Source of the DNA: Magnetococcales bacterium | Lineage (GTDB): Bacteria > Pseudomonadota > Magnetococcia > Magnetococcales > JADFYX01 | Assembly (NCBI GenBank): GCA_002753565.1 | Contig: PEAM01000001.1 | Span: 207,621 to 271,620 of the forward strand | Direction: 5' to 3' | Length of the DNA: 64,000 bases | In this document: positions 28,582 through 37,309 of the stretch, one piece after another | How the letters are laid out: every line of letters starts with the position of its first letter | Position numbering within the stretch: the first letter of the stretch is position 1 | Program-made: the position numbers and the translations under genes | The notes under the pieces: generated by a model | What the model was told of the DNA's origin: nothing | Databases searched by the model: none | Seen by the model: the letters and a program-made list of their open reading frames with translations, nothing else

Positions 28582-29097
28582 CTACTGACCCAGGGTCAGG
28601 GCGGCGGTGAGATAGTCGATGTCACGGGTTTTGGCATAGGCCAGAATTTTCTGGTGGGTGTTCAAGCCGTCCGGGTCCACCTGGTATCCTCTTGGGGTGG
28701 TGTAATGGCTGGGTTGAGAGGTGGTGTGATCGGTCTGGGGGGTGGTTTCGGCAAAGGCAACCTGAACCGGGAGTCGGGCCATGAAGGATTGCAAGTAGTT
28801 GACCGCTTCGGAGGTGACCTTTTCCCCCGCCGCACCCGCTTCAGAAAACTCAATGATGCCGGTCTCTTTCAGTTTATCCATCAGGGCAAGCAGCCCCTCC
28901 CGGTCTCGGGGCAGAATGCGACCCTCTTTGATCAATTGATCAACAAACTGAATCAGGCTTCCCTTTCTGTTCTCCTGTTCTTTCAGGCCGACGGCCTCTT
29001 CCCGTCTGGTCAGTTTTTCTTCCCGCTCATCCAGCTCCTTTTGGCGTCTGGTTAGCTCCTCCTGGTTGGGTGGTGTGGGTTTTTGTGGTGTTTTCAT
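28582..29097 (-). CDS. Nested scaffold protein, internal in-frame start (gpZ-like)
   Basis: 171 residues, the C-terminal half of the protease gene. The ATG at 29097 (MKTPQKPTPP) is preceded by GAGGAG with about six bases of space, a better ribosome site than many gene starts here. The product begins just before the coiled coil (EELTRRQKELDEREEKLTRR). In phage Mu the scaffold gpZ is made in just this way from inside gpI, so independent translation is likely. Confidence 0.7.
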   Translation of the reverse strand: MKTPQKPTPPNQEELTRRQKELDEREEKLTRREEAVGLKEQENRKGSLIQFVDQLIKEGRILPRDREGLLALMDKLKETGIIEFSEAGAAGEKVTSEAVNYLQSFMARLPVQVAFAETTPQTDHTTSQPSHYTTPRGYQVDPDGLNTHQKILAYAKTRDIDYLTAALTLGQ

Positions 29098-29625
29098 GGT
29101 GTTCTCCTCTGTTGATGGGGTTTCAGAAAAATCGGCACGGCTGGGTTGTTGAGTGGTTAAAAGATCGACGGCCCCGCTGAAGGTGAGCACTCCGCTCTCT
29201 GCTTCGTTAAAGGAGACATCACCAAGCCCTTTGATGGCCGGAGGCTGAGCACCCAAAAAACCCACATGACGCAGATAGTAGGTGCCCGGAACCGGATTGT
29301 TGGCTGCGGTGGGAGTGTAGAAGCTGGCAGAGACCTTTTTGTAGCGTCCCGCCTGAACAATCTGGCGAAAAGCGGGGTCCACCTGTTGCACGGAGGCTTG
29401 GAGAGTTGCGTTCTTTACCGAAAGCTTGGAGACCCATCCCCAGGCCGGTGCGTCATCCTGGGGATGGCCGATAACCAGCGGGGCTTCATGACGAGTCGGT
29501 TGGTAGGCAGAGGCTGTTTTGTCCAGCTCCACCTTGGTGATTGATACGGTCGTCCCACTGATATCCTGATGACGACCAGCCTGGAATATTGGAAAATTGG
29601 TTAATGTGTTCATGGGGGGGATCAT
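28582..29625 (-). CDS. Prohead protease/scaffold protein, Mu gpI-like
   Basis: 347 residues. The N-terminal half has the Mu gpI protease pattern: FPIFQAGRHQDISG, APLVIGHPQDDAPAWGWV, VSASFYTP and LRHVGFLGAQPPAIKGLG. The conserved His and Ser of this self-cleaving protease type are present in the GHP and SASF motifs. The C-terminal half is a charged coiled coil (about 185-230), that is, a scaffold. An internal ATG with its own strong ribosome site gives a scaffold-only product (see separate entry), as gpZ within gpI of Mu. This gene opens the module; a 230-bp gap separates it from the divergent regulator gene. Confidence 0.82.
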   Translation of the reverse strand: MIPPMNTLTNFPIFQAGRHQDISGTTVSITKVELDKTASAYQPTRHEAPLVIGHPQDDAPAWGWVSKLSVKNATLQASVQQVDPAFRQIVQAGRYKKVSASFYTPTAANNPVPGTYYLRHVGFLGAQPPAIKGLGDVSFNEAESGVLTFSGAVDLLTTQQPSRADFSETPSTEENTMKTPQKPTPPNQEELTRRQKELDEREEKLTRREEAVGLKEQENRKGSLIQFVDQLIKEGRILPRDREGLLALMDKLKETGIIEFSEAGAAGEKVTSEAVNYLQSFMARLPVQVAFAETTPQTDHTTSQPSHYTTPRGYQVDPDGLNTHQKILAYAKTRDIDYLTAALTLGQ

Positions 29626-29790
29626 GGTTTCCCCGTCGGCTAAATAGAATGTGAAGTTATTCAGTTGCTGACATATCTGGAAGACACTTCCTTATGGGGA
29701 GAAACCTGGGGTTGGGTAATAAGGGTAGAATAAGCGAATAGTTGCTTGCTCGAATTTTCAACAGGGGCAAAGATTTTGCCGCGGGAAAAA

Positions 29791-29819
29791 TTGAAGTGAG
29801 GGGGGTGTTGTGTTAAAAT
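29791..29819 (+). promoter_or_regulatory. Sigma-70-type promoter for the GGDEF/EAL regulator
   Basis: TTGAAG at 29791-29796, spacer of exactly 17 bases, TAAAAT at 29814-29819. It faces the receiver-PAS-GGDEF-EAL gene and would leave a leader of about 75 bases to the ATG at 29901. Confidence 0.65.
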
Positions 29820-29900
29820 CTCGCGGTTTTATACGATCTCCAAATGTGATTATTTGTGATTGGCCGCGATTTTTGTGTTTTTAGTGTTGAAACAGCCATA

Positions 29901-32573
29901 ATGGAAGCTATTTTTGCGATGAGATCGGCAAAAAACAAAAAAATGGAGCAGGAAAACCATTCTGAGAGTGACCTGCTCTTTGCAGAAGAGTCCCTTGACG
30001 ACTCCCTGGCGGACCTGACTGTCGAAGAGCGTTGGAAGATTCTCATCATCGATGATGATAGAGATATCCATCACTTGACCCGGATGGTTCTTCGGGGCTT
30101 GAAGGTTGATGGGCGAGGCGTCTCCTTGATCAGTGGCTACTCTGGTGAAGATGCCTGCCGCCTCATGGCCGAAGATCCCAGCATAGCGGTGCTTCTACTC
30201 GATGTGGTGATGGAGACAGACCATGCCGGGCTGGAGGCGATCCAGACCATTCGCGATGAACTCCGCAACGGTTTTGTCCGTATTATCCTGCGTACCGGTC
30301 AGGCTGGTCAGGCTCCCGAGCTGGATGTCATCTCTCAGTACGATATCAACGACTATCGGGAAAAGACCGATCTAACCAGCCAGCAGCTCATCACCTCGGT
30401 CACCACCGCTCTGCGGGCCTTTCGTGATCTTCGAACCATCGAACATCTGGCCGGTCGCTTGAAGGGAGAGCGGGAGATTCTCAAAAAAGCCCAGCAGATT
30501 GCCCATATTGGCAACTGGGACTGGGATACCGTTTCCGACTCAATCACCATCTCCGATGAACTCTCACGCATTTTGGGTCTTTCCCCCGGTTTTTTTGGTG
30601 GTCGCATTCAAGACTATCTGGACCGGGTCCATCCCAATGACCAGGACAGGTTGGAGAAGACCATCCGCTCTGCCCTTCAGGGGCGTCGCTCCTTCGACCT
30701 GGAGTATCGGGTGCTGCGTCCTGATGGGTCAAAGCGGATTGTGCGGGCTTTGGGAGAGCCGTACTGTGAGGATGAGACCCATCAAAAATGTCGGATGATC
30801 GGCACCGTACACGATATTACCGAACAGCGGGAGGCGGAGAGCAATCTGAAAATAGCCGCCTCGGTTTTTGGTGGTGCCATGCAGGAGGTGGAGGCCCAGC
30901 TCAACCTGACGGCGCAGGTGTTTGAAAATGCGATTGAAGGGGTGATTATTACCGATGAAAAAGGGATCATCCAGACGGTCAACAGTGCCTTCCAGACCAT
31001 TACCGGCTATTCGGAAAAAGAGGCTGTCGGCAACACCACCGATTTTTTACAATCCACCGATCAGAATGACCATTTAAACAAGCGCAAATGGGCAGCCCTC
31101 CATCAAGGCAACGTCTGGAAGGGTGAGGTCTGGAATCGGCGCAAAAATGGAGAAGCCTACTCCCAGTGGGAGACGGTCACCGCCATCTGTGATCGGGCTG
31201 GGGTGGTTACCAACTACGTCTCTGTTTTTCATGACCTCTCCGACATTAAAGCTCGGGAGCAACTCCTCGAGTTTCGCATCCACCACGACACCTTGACCGA
31301 TCTACCCAACCGGGGACTTTTTATCGATCGACTCAAGCAGTCGGTGATTACCGCCCAACGGACAAAGGGAAAGGTTCTGGTTCTTTTTCTGGGTCTGGAC
31401 CACTTTAAAAAAATCAACAACAGTTTAGGTCACGGCAGTGGCGATCAACTTCTCAAAAGTGTTGCCCACCGATTTCGCGATTTTATCCGCGAGGAGGATA
31501 CCCTCTGTCGCCTGGGAGGGGACTCTTTTGGCTTTATTCTTCGAGAAATCGGCCATCTTAAAGATGCCTTGACGGTTGTGCAGAAGCTGACCGGGGTTCT
31601 TTCGGAGCCTTTTTACATCAAGGGACATGAGCTGCACATAACCGCCAGTTCCGGCATAACCCTCTACCCGGATGACGGTGAGGATACTGAATCCCTGATC
31701 AAATACGCCGATATGGCCTTGACCCGTGCCAAACTGGCCGGCAGGGATGGCTGTCAATTCTACACAGAGACCATGGGCCAGCAGGCCGACCGGCGGTTGA
31801 CTCTGGAGAAAAATCTTCGGGTGGCGTTGGAAAAAGAGGAGTTTATTCTCCACTACCAGCCAAAACTCTCTTTTGGGTCTCATCAGGTGGTGGGGATGGA
31901 GGCGTTGGTGCGTTGGCAGCACCCGGAGACCGGCTTGATCTCTCCGGGAGAGTTTATCCCGGTGGCGGAAGAGACCGGCCTGATCATCCCCTTGGGAGAT
32001 TGGATCTTACGTGCCGCCTGCCGACAGACAAAAATCTGGCTGGATGCCGGTTATACCCCTCTAAAAGTGGCGGTTAACCTCTCGGCTCGCCAATTTCGTC
32101 AGGTGGGTATCTTCGATCTGATCAAACAAATTCTAGAAGAGACGGGCCTGCCGGCGGAGATGTTGGAGTTGGAGATTACGGAAAGCATGGTGATGGATGA
32201 TGTGGAGGGGGCCATTGCCACCCTGACCCAACTGCGTTCCCACGGGATCTCCATTGCGGTGGATGATTTTGGCACCGGATACTCCTCGCTGAGCTATTTA
32301 AAGCGGTTTCCCATCCACACCTTGAAAATTGATCAATCGTTTGTTCGAGATCTGAGTTCGGACTCCAAAGATGCCGCCATCATCGAATCCATCATCTCCC
32401 TGGCCAACGGATTGGATCTGCGGGTGGTGGCCGAAGGGGTGGAAACCGGTGAGCAGTTGATCTTTCTGGAGGTGGAGGGGTGTAATGAGGTGCAGGGTTA
32501 TCACTACAGCCGTCCTCTTCCAGCGGAGGCTTTTTTAACGTTTCTGGAGAAGAAAAAAAAGGATATTTGTTAA
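29901..32573 (+). CDS. Receiver-PAS-PAS-GGDEF-EAL cyclic-di-GMP phosphodiesterase
   Basis: About 890 residues. The start is unsure: ATGs at 29901, 29919 and 29943 are in frame and none has a strong ribosome site. The receiver (about 35-165) has LLLDVVMETDHAGL, the RIILRTGQAGQAPE run and YDINDYREKTDL, a distinct receiver type often placed before HD-GYP or GGDEF-EAL outputs. Two PAS domains follow (about 195-315 and 330-450). The GGDEF loop reads GGDSF, so the cyclase is probably inactive and may only bind GTP. The EAL domain is complete (MEALVRW, ITESM, VDDFGTGYSSL, VVAEGVET) and should cleave cyclic di-GMP to pGpG. A good sigma-70 promoter lies upstream. Confidence 0.9.
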   Translation: MEAIFAMRSAKNKKMEQENHSESDLLFAEESLDDSLADLTVEERWKILIIDDDRDIHHLTRMVLRGLKVDGRGVSLISGYSGEDACRLMAEDPSIAVLLLDVVMETDHAGLEAIQTIRDELRNGFVRIILRTGQAGQAPELDVISQYDINDYREKTDLTSQQLITSVTTALRAFRDLRTIEHLAGRLKGEREILKKAQQIAHIGNWDWDTVSDSITISDELSRILGLSPGFFGGRIQDYLDRVHPNDQDRLEKTIRSALQGRRSFDLEYRVLRPDGSKRIVRALGEPYCEDETHQKCRMIGTVHDITEQREAESNLKIAASVFGGAMQEVEAQLNLTAQVFENAIEGVIITDEKGIIQTVNSAFQTITGYSEKEAVGNTTDFLQSTDQNDHLNKRKWAALHQGNVWKGEVWNRRKNGEAYSQWETVTAICDRAGVVTNYVSVFHDLSDIKAREQLLEFRIHHDTLTDLPNRGLFIDRLKQSVITAQRTKGKVLVLFLGLDHFKKINNSLGHGSGDQLLKSVAHRFRDFIREEDTLCRLGGDSFGFILREIGHLKDALTVVQKLTGVLSEPFYIKGHELHITASSGITLYPDDGEDTESLIKYADMALTRAKLAGRDGCQFYTETMGQQADRRLTLEKNLRVALEKEEFILHYQPKLSFGSHQVVGMEALVRWQHPETGLISPGEFIPVAEETGLIIPLGDWILRAACRQTKIWLDAGYTPLKVAVNLSARQFRQVGIFDLIKQILEETGLPAEMLELEITESMVMDDVEGAIATLTQLRSHGISIAVDDFGTGYSSLSYLKRFPIHTLKIDQSFVRDLSSDSKDAAIIESIISLANGLDLRVVAEGVETGEQLIFLEVEGCNEVQGYHYSRPLPAEAFLTFLEKKKKDIC

Positions 32574-32687
32574 TCCATTAACGGATCTTCCTGGAAAAAG
32601 AGGGGGGAGAGGTCGTATGATCGGAACCATTCATGGATTATGAAAAGTCAGACCTGGATGAATGACCTCTAGATTTTGAGCCCTATT

Positions 32688-33602
32688 ATGACTATTCGCA
32701 CTGCTGTCCTCCCCGTTGCGGGTCTTGGAACCCGTTTTCTGCCCATCACCAAATCCCTGCCTAAAGAGATGCTGCCGGTTGTCGACGCCCCCTTAATTCA
32801 ATATGTCGTGGAGGAGGCCTGGTCGGCTGGGATGGAGCAGGTGGTTTTGGTCTCCAGCCGGGGAAAAGCGATTCTGGAAGACCATTTCGATACCAGCCCA
32901 GAGTTGGAGTCAGCTTTAGAGGCCAAGGGGGCCGAGGCGCTGTTGGCCACCCTGCGAGAGCTGACTCCTGCCGGTGTTGGAAGAATAGCCTCGGTAAGGC
33001 AGAGTGCCCCTCTGGGGTTGGGCCATGCGGTGTTGTGCGCACGGGCTGTGGTGGGGAATGAGCCCTTTGCCGTGTTGTTGCCGGACGATCTGATCTGGAC
33101 AGAGGAGTCGACGCCAACCGTTCTTCGTCAGATGGTTGATGCGTTCCAGCACAAGGGTAGCTCGTTGGTGGCGGTGATGGAGGTGGACCCCTCTCAAACC
33201 GACAAATATGGGGTGATCGACCCGGTTGACAGGGAGATCAAGCCGGGGGAGCGGTTGATTCAGACCCAGGGGTTGGTTGAAAAACCCGAACCGGCTCAGG
33301 CCCCTTCCAACTTGGCTGTGATTGGTCGCTACATTCTAACCCCTGATGTGTTTGATCTGCTGGAGAACGGCAAGCGAGGGGCGGGAGGGGAGATCCAGTT
33401 GACCGATGCCATCTGTGCCCTGCTCCCCAGCCAGTCGGTCTATGGCTATCGATTTGAAGGTACCCGCTTTGACTGCGGGGATAAAGTTGGCTATCAGATG
33501 GCCAACCTGGCACTCTCACTCCATCGTCCGGAGATGAGGGAGCGGTTGCTTCCGTTTTTGCAAGAGCAGTTGGCCCATTGGGGAGGGGTCGGCGGAGGCT
33601 GA
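32688..33602 (+). CDS. galU: UTP-glucose-1-phosphate uridylyltransferase
   Basis: 304 residues from the ATG at 32688 (MTIRTAVLPVAG). The nucleotide-binding signature is intact: GLGTRFLPITKSLPKEMLPV. VVEEAWSAGMEQVVLVSSRGK and GRYILTPDVFDLLE are typical of GalU. It makes UDP-glucose from UTP and glucose 1-phosphate, the precursor for UDP-glucuronate, LPS core and exopolysaccharide. UDP-glucose dehydrogenase follows after 28 bp and a phosphohexomutase after that. Together they turn hexose phosphates into UDP-glucuronate. Confidence 0.95.
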   Translation: MTIRTAVLPVAGLGTRFLPITKSLPKEMLPVVDAPLIQYVVEEAWSAGMEQVVLVSSRGKAILEDHFDTSPELESALEAKGAEALLATLRELTPAGVGRIASVRQSAPLGLGHAVLCARAVVGNEPFAVLLPDDLIWTEESTPTVLRQMVDAFQHKGSSLVAVMEVDPSQTDKYGVIDPVDREIKPGERLIQTQGLVEKPEPAQAPSNLAVIGRYILTPDVFDLLENGKRGAGGEIQLTDAICALLPSQSVYGYRFEGTRFDCGDKVGYQMANLALSLHRPEMRERLLPFLQEQLAHWGGVGGG

Positions 33603-33630
33603 GTAACGCATATTTGTTTAGGAAAATATC

Positions 33631-34947
33631 ATGCGAATTACAATGATCGGTACCGGCTATGTCGGTTTAGTCTCTGGGGCCTGCTTTTCGGAGTTTGGGG
33701 TTCAGGTCACCTGTGTCGACAAAGATGCGGATAAAATCGCCGGATTAAACCGAGGTGAAATTCCCATCTTTGAGCCGGGTCTGAATCGTCTGGTCATCCG
33801 CAACCATGAGGCGGGCCGGTTACGCTTTTCGTTGGATACGGTCACCGAGGTGGGGGCCAGTGATGTGGTTTTTATTGCCGTGGGCACACCCGAGCGGCGA
33901 GGGGATGGGGCGGCCGATCTGCAATATGTCTATCAGGCGGCCCGAGATGTGGCCAAGGGTCTGAAGGGATTTACCGTGGTTGTGACCAAATCCACGGTCC
34001 CCGTTGGTACCGGCAAGGAGGTTGAGCGCATCATTCGGGAAGAGAACCCCGAGGCCGATTTTGCCATGGCTTCCAACCCGGAGTTTTTGCGGGAGGGGGC
34101 TGCCATTGAGGATTTTATGCGCCCCAACCGGGTGGTTATCGGTGTGGAGGAGCCTCGTGCGGCGGAGGTGATGAAGAGTCTCTATCGACCGCTCTACCTG
34201 ATTGAAACCCCCATTCTGCTCACCAACATTCCCACCGCAGAGCTGACCAAATATGCGGCTAATGCCTTTTTGGCGACCAAGATCACCTTTATCAACCAGA
34301 TTGCCAATCTGTGCGAAAAGGTGGGGGCGGATGTTCATGATCTGGCCAAGGGTATGGGGTTGGATCGACGAATTGGTGGAAAATTCCTCCACCCCGGCCC
34401 TGGATATGGCGGCTCTTGCTTTCCGAAAGATACCCAGGCTCTGGCCAATACGGCACGGGATCATGGCGAGCCGATCACCATTGTCGATGCGGTGATTGCC
34501 GCCAATAGCCAACAGAAAGAGCGGATGACGCAGAAAATTTTGGCGGAAATGGGTCAGGATCTTTCTGGGGTTGTCATAGGGGTGTTGGGGTTGACCTTCA
34601 AGCCCAACACCGACGATATGCGAGACTCACCCTCGTTGACGATTCTTCCCGAGTTGATCAAGCGGGGGGCGACCCTTCAAGCGTACGACCCGGAAGGGAT
34701 GAAAGAGGCGGCCAAACATCTGGAGGGGGTTGCCTATGCCAAGGGGGTCTATGAAGCCTGCCAGGGGGTTGATGCCATTGTTATTCTGACGGAGTGGAAT
34801 CTGTTTCGCAGCATGGACCTGGATCGACTCAAGGGGGGCATGAAGGGGGGGGAGGATGGGCGGTATCTCTTTTTTGATTTTAGAAATATCTACGATCCGG
34901 TACCCATGGCACAACAGGGATTTCACTATATCTGTATTGGGAGATAA
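33631..34947 (+). CDS. ugd: UDP-glucose 6-dehydrogenase
   Basis: 438 residues, the normal length. The NAD-binding N-terminus is ITMIGTGYVGLVSGACFSE. The catalytic Cys is residue 263, within GPGYGGSCFPKDT. The C-terminal UDP-binding domain has GLTFKPNTDDMRDSPS. The enzyme oxidises UDP-glucose twice to UDP-glucuronate with two NAD. It is placed between galU, which supplies its substrate, and a phosphohexomutase (3-bp gap), so the three genes form a nucleotide-sugar operon for capsule, exopolysaccharide or LPS. Confidence 0.95.
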   Translation: MRITMIGTGYVGLVSGACFSEFGVQVTCVDKDADKIAGLNRGEIPIFEPGLNRLVIRNHEAGRLRFSLDTVTEVGASDVVFIAVGTPERRGDGAADLQYVYQAARDVAKGLKGFTVVVTKSTVPVGTGKEVERIIREENPEADFAMASNPEFLREGAAIEDFMRPNRVVIGVEEPRAAEVMKSLYRPLYLIETPILLTNIPTAELTKYAANAFLATKITFINQIANLCEKVGADVHDLAKGMGLDRRIGGKFLHPGPGYGGSCFPKDTQALANTARDHGEPITIVDAVIAANSQQKERMTQKILAEMGQDLSGVVIGVLGLTFKPNTDDMRDSPSLTILPELIKRGATLQAYDPEGMKEAAKHLEGVAYAKGVYEACQGVDAIVILTEWNLFRSMDLDRLKGGMKGGEDGRYLFFDFRNIYDPVPMAQQGFHYICIGR

Positions 34948-34950
34948 ATC

Positions 34951-36351
34951 ATGGAAGATATCAATCTGCACATGTTTCGGGAGTATGATATTCGAGGTGT
35001 TGCCGGAGAGGATTTGACGGAGGAGCTGGTCTGTAATCTGGGGCGGGTTTTTGCTGCCCACCTAAAGGCAAACAGCACGAAAGATAAGCTCTCGGTCGCC
35101 ATTGGTCGGGATGGACGGATCTCTTCTCCTGCCCTTGCAAAAAGTTTGGCCGAGGGGCTTTGTCTGGGTGGGGTGGAGGTGGTGGATATCGGCTTGGCAC
35201 CCACGCCAACCCTCTATTTTGCTACCCACCACTTCCATACCGATGCCGGTATCATGCTGACCGGCAGCCACAATCCACCAGACTATAACGGGCTGAAGAT
35301 GGTTCGAGATAACCGCCCGGTCTATGGTGAGGAGATCCAGGCCCTGAAAAAAGGGTTGTTGGCAGGTCTGCCTCCCGAGGCAGCCACAGCAGGAACGGTC
35401 CGTCAGGAGCCGATACTCGATATCTATCTGGATCGGCTGGTCGCCGATTTCAAGCCGGGCAGGCCGATGAAGGTTATCTTGGATTGTGGCAACGGCGTGA
35501 CAGGGGTTGCGGCTCCTGGACTGATGGCGCGACTGCCCTCTGTGGAGGGTGAGGTGCTGTTTCCCGAGGTGGACGGAACCTTTCCCAACCACCATCCCGA
35601 CCCGACCGTACCGGAAAACCTGCGGGCCATGCGCCAGCGGATGGATGAGACCGGTGCCGAATTGGGGATCGCTTTTGATGGAGATGGGGACCGAATCGGT
35701 GCCTTGGATGAGCAGGGGCGAGTGATCTGGGGTGATCGGTTGATGATCCTGTTTGGTCGGGATATTCTCAAGGCTCAACCTGGTGCCATGATCATTGGCG
35801 ATGTGAAATGTTCTCAGTTACTGTTTGATGCCATCGGTCAGGCGGGGGGGGAGCCGCTGATGTGGAAAACCGGTCACTCCCTGGTTAAAGCCAAAATGCG
35901 CGAGACTGGCGCTCCACTGGCAGGGGAGATGAGTGGTCATCTCTTTTTTGCCGACCGCTATTACGGCTTTGACGATGCCCTCTATGCAGCTGTACGCCTG
36001 ATTGAACTGGTCGCAGCCCAACCGACGGTCATCTCTGAACGGTTGCTGGGTCTGCCGGACATTTTTTCAACCCCAGAGCTGCGGATTACCTGCCCGGATG
36101 AGAGAAAATTCCAGGTAATGGAGCGGGTGTTGGCCGAACAGCGGCGTTTGGGGTCCGATTTTTCTGATATTGACGGGGTTCGGGTCAAGGTTCCGGGCGG
36201 ATGGTGGCTGTTACGGGTCTCCAACACTCAGCCAGCCTTGGTTGCACGGGTGGAAGCGGATAGTCGGGAAGGGTTGCGAAAAATCGTTGCCGAAGTGGCA
36301 GCCATACTGGAGCGTGAAGGGGTTGCGTTCCCTTCGTGGGAAGAGGCGTGA
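34951..36351 (+). CDS. algC: Phosphomannomutase/phosphoglucomutase
   Basis: 466 residues of the alpha-D-phosphohexomutase family. The phosphoserine is at residue 106 (MLTGSHNPPDYNG), the Mg loop is FDGDGDRIG, the sugar loop is GEMSGHLFF, and the phosphate-binding C-terminal loop has RVSNTQPAL. These match the bifunctional AlgC type, which converts mannose 6-P and glucose 6-P to the 1-phosphates. In this operon the glucose 1-phosphate would feed GalU. The start has no ideal ribosome site but is only 3 bp after ugd. The symbol rests on similarity of type; manB is the alternative name. Confidence 0.9.
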   Translation: MEDINLHMFREYDIRGVAGEDLTEELVCNLGRVFAAHLKANSTKDKLSVAIGRDGRISSPALAKSLAEGLCLGGVEVVDIGLAPTPTLYFATHHFHTDAGIMLTGSHNPPDYNGLKMVRDNRPVYGEEIQALKKGLLAGLPPEAATAGTVRQEPILDIYLDRLVADFKPGRPMKVILDCGNGVTGVAAPGLMARLPSVEGEVLFPEVDGTFPNHHPDPTVPENLRAMRQRMDETGAELGIAFDGDGDRIGALDEQGRVIWGDRLMILFGRDILKAQPGAMIIGDVKCSQLLFDAIGQAGGEPLMWKTGHSLVKAKMRETGAPLAGEMSGHLFFADRYYGFDDALYAAVRLIELVAAQPTVISERLLGLPDIFSTPELRITCPDERKFQVMERVLAEQRRLGSDFSDIDGVRVKVPGGWWLLRVSNTQPALVARVEADSREGLRKIVAEVAAILEREGVAFPSWEEA

Positions 36352-36361
36352 GGGTAAACCA

Positions 36362-37294
36362 TTGAACAGGCCGGATTTGCGTGTCAATTTTGCGGGCATC
36401 TCGTTAGCCAACCCGGTGGTTCTGCTTTCGGGGTGTGTGGGTTTTGGTGAAGATCTGGCCCGTTTACAGGGGTTTGACCTCTCTTCGGTTGGGGCTATCT
36501 GTCTGAAAGGGACCACCCTGACCCCTCGATCGGGCAACCCCCCCCCTCGTATCGTAGAGACCCCCTCTGGCATGTTGAACGCCATCGGATTACAAAACCC
36601 CGGCGCCCGAGAGGTTGTGGAAGAGATTCTACCTCGTATCATGCACTGGCCGACCCAACTGATCGCCAATATAGCCGGCTCTACCGTGGAAGAGTATGAA
36701 GAGGTGGCACGGATTTTTGATGATAGCCCGGTGGCAGGAATCGAGATCAACATCTCCTGTCCCAATGTCAAAAAAGGTGGGGCTGCTTTTGGTTCGGACC
36801 CTCTGATGGCGGCTCGAGTGGTTGCGGCGGTTCGTCAAGGCACCTCCAAGCCGATTATCACCAAACTTTCTCCCAATGTGACCGATATTCGCACCGTGGC
36901 CCAGGCGGCCTTGGAGGCGGGTACCGACGGTTTTTCGGCGATCAATACCCTGATGGGTATGGCGGTGGATGTGGATAAACGTCAGGCGGTTTTGGGTAAT
37001 GTTCAGGGCGGGCTGTCTGGTCCGGCTATCAAGCCGGTCGCTCTGCTGCAGGTCTGGCGTGTCTATGAGGTGGCCAAACCCCACGGTATCCCCATTATGG
37101 GGCAGGGTGGCATCTCCAACAGTGAAGATGCCCTGGCCTTCCTGATTGCCGGCTCTTCGGCGGTTGGGGTGGGGACGGCGCTGTTTAAAAATCCGCTGGT
37201 TGGCGGTGAAATTGTGACGGGGATCGACTCCTATCTGAGCCGATCTGGCTTGAGATCGGTGTCGGCTTTAACCGGTACACTTCAGGGTAGATAA
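36362..37294 (+). CDS. pyrD: Dihydroorotate dehydrogenase, class 1B
   Basis: 310 residues. The start is a TTG at 36362 with GAGGG seven bases before it; an upstream ATG at 36170 would overlap algC by 180 bp and add unrelated residues. The FMN-barrel begins VNFAGISLANPVVLLSGC. The catalytic Cys is residue 133 (EINISCPN), as in class 1 enzymes; the membrane-bound class 2 has Ser here. NTLMGMAVD and GQGGISNSEDALAFL are class 1B features. It oxidises dihydroorotate to orotate in pyrimidine synthesis and, if truly 1B, works with PyrK and NAD. pyrK is not in the window. UTP made by this path is the co-substrate of GalU, but the link is by place only. Confidence 0.92.
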   Translation: MNRPDLRVNFAGISLANPVVLLSGCVGFGEDLARLQGFDLSSVGAICLKGTTLTPRSGNPPPRIVETPSGMLNAIGLQNPGAREVVEEILPRIMHWPTQLIANIAGSTVEEYEEVARIFDDSPVAGIEINISCPNVKKGGAAFGSDPLMAARVVAAVRQGTSKPIITKLSPNVTDIRTVAQAALEAGTDGFSAINTLMGMAVDVDKRQAVLGNVQGGLSGPAIKPVALLQVWRVYEVAKPHGIPIMGQGGISNSEDALAFLIAGSSAVGVGTALFKNPLVGGEIVTGIDSYLSRSGLRSVSALTGTLQGR

Positions 37295-37309
37295 TCGAGA
37301 GGGATAGCC

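Larger units (their letters stand above)
19565..29625 (-). mobile_element. Mu-like phage-derived virion gene module
   Basis: About 10 kb of tightly packed minus-strand genes reads from protease/scaffold through decoration protein, major capsid, gp35-, gp36- and gp37-like genes to unknown proteins and a tail-hub fusion, then a strong terminator. The head part follows the gene order of phage Mu. There is no visible terminase, portal, integrase or transposase, repressor, tape measure, sheath, tube or lysis gene. All frames are intact, which argues against simple decay. It may be a satellite or remnant, or a domesticated particle cluster. Confidence 0.7.

Noticed and set aside
35062..35778. 238-codon minus-strand frame in algC
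   Set aside because: Mirror frame of a clear phosphohexomutase gene with all catalytic motifs.
36170..36361. Upstream start for pyrD at 36170
   Set aside because: It would overlap algC by about 180 bp and add residues foreign to the family; TTG at 36362 has a good ribosome site.
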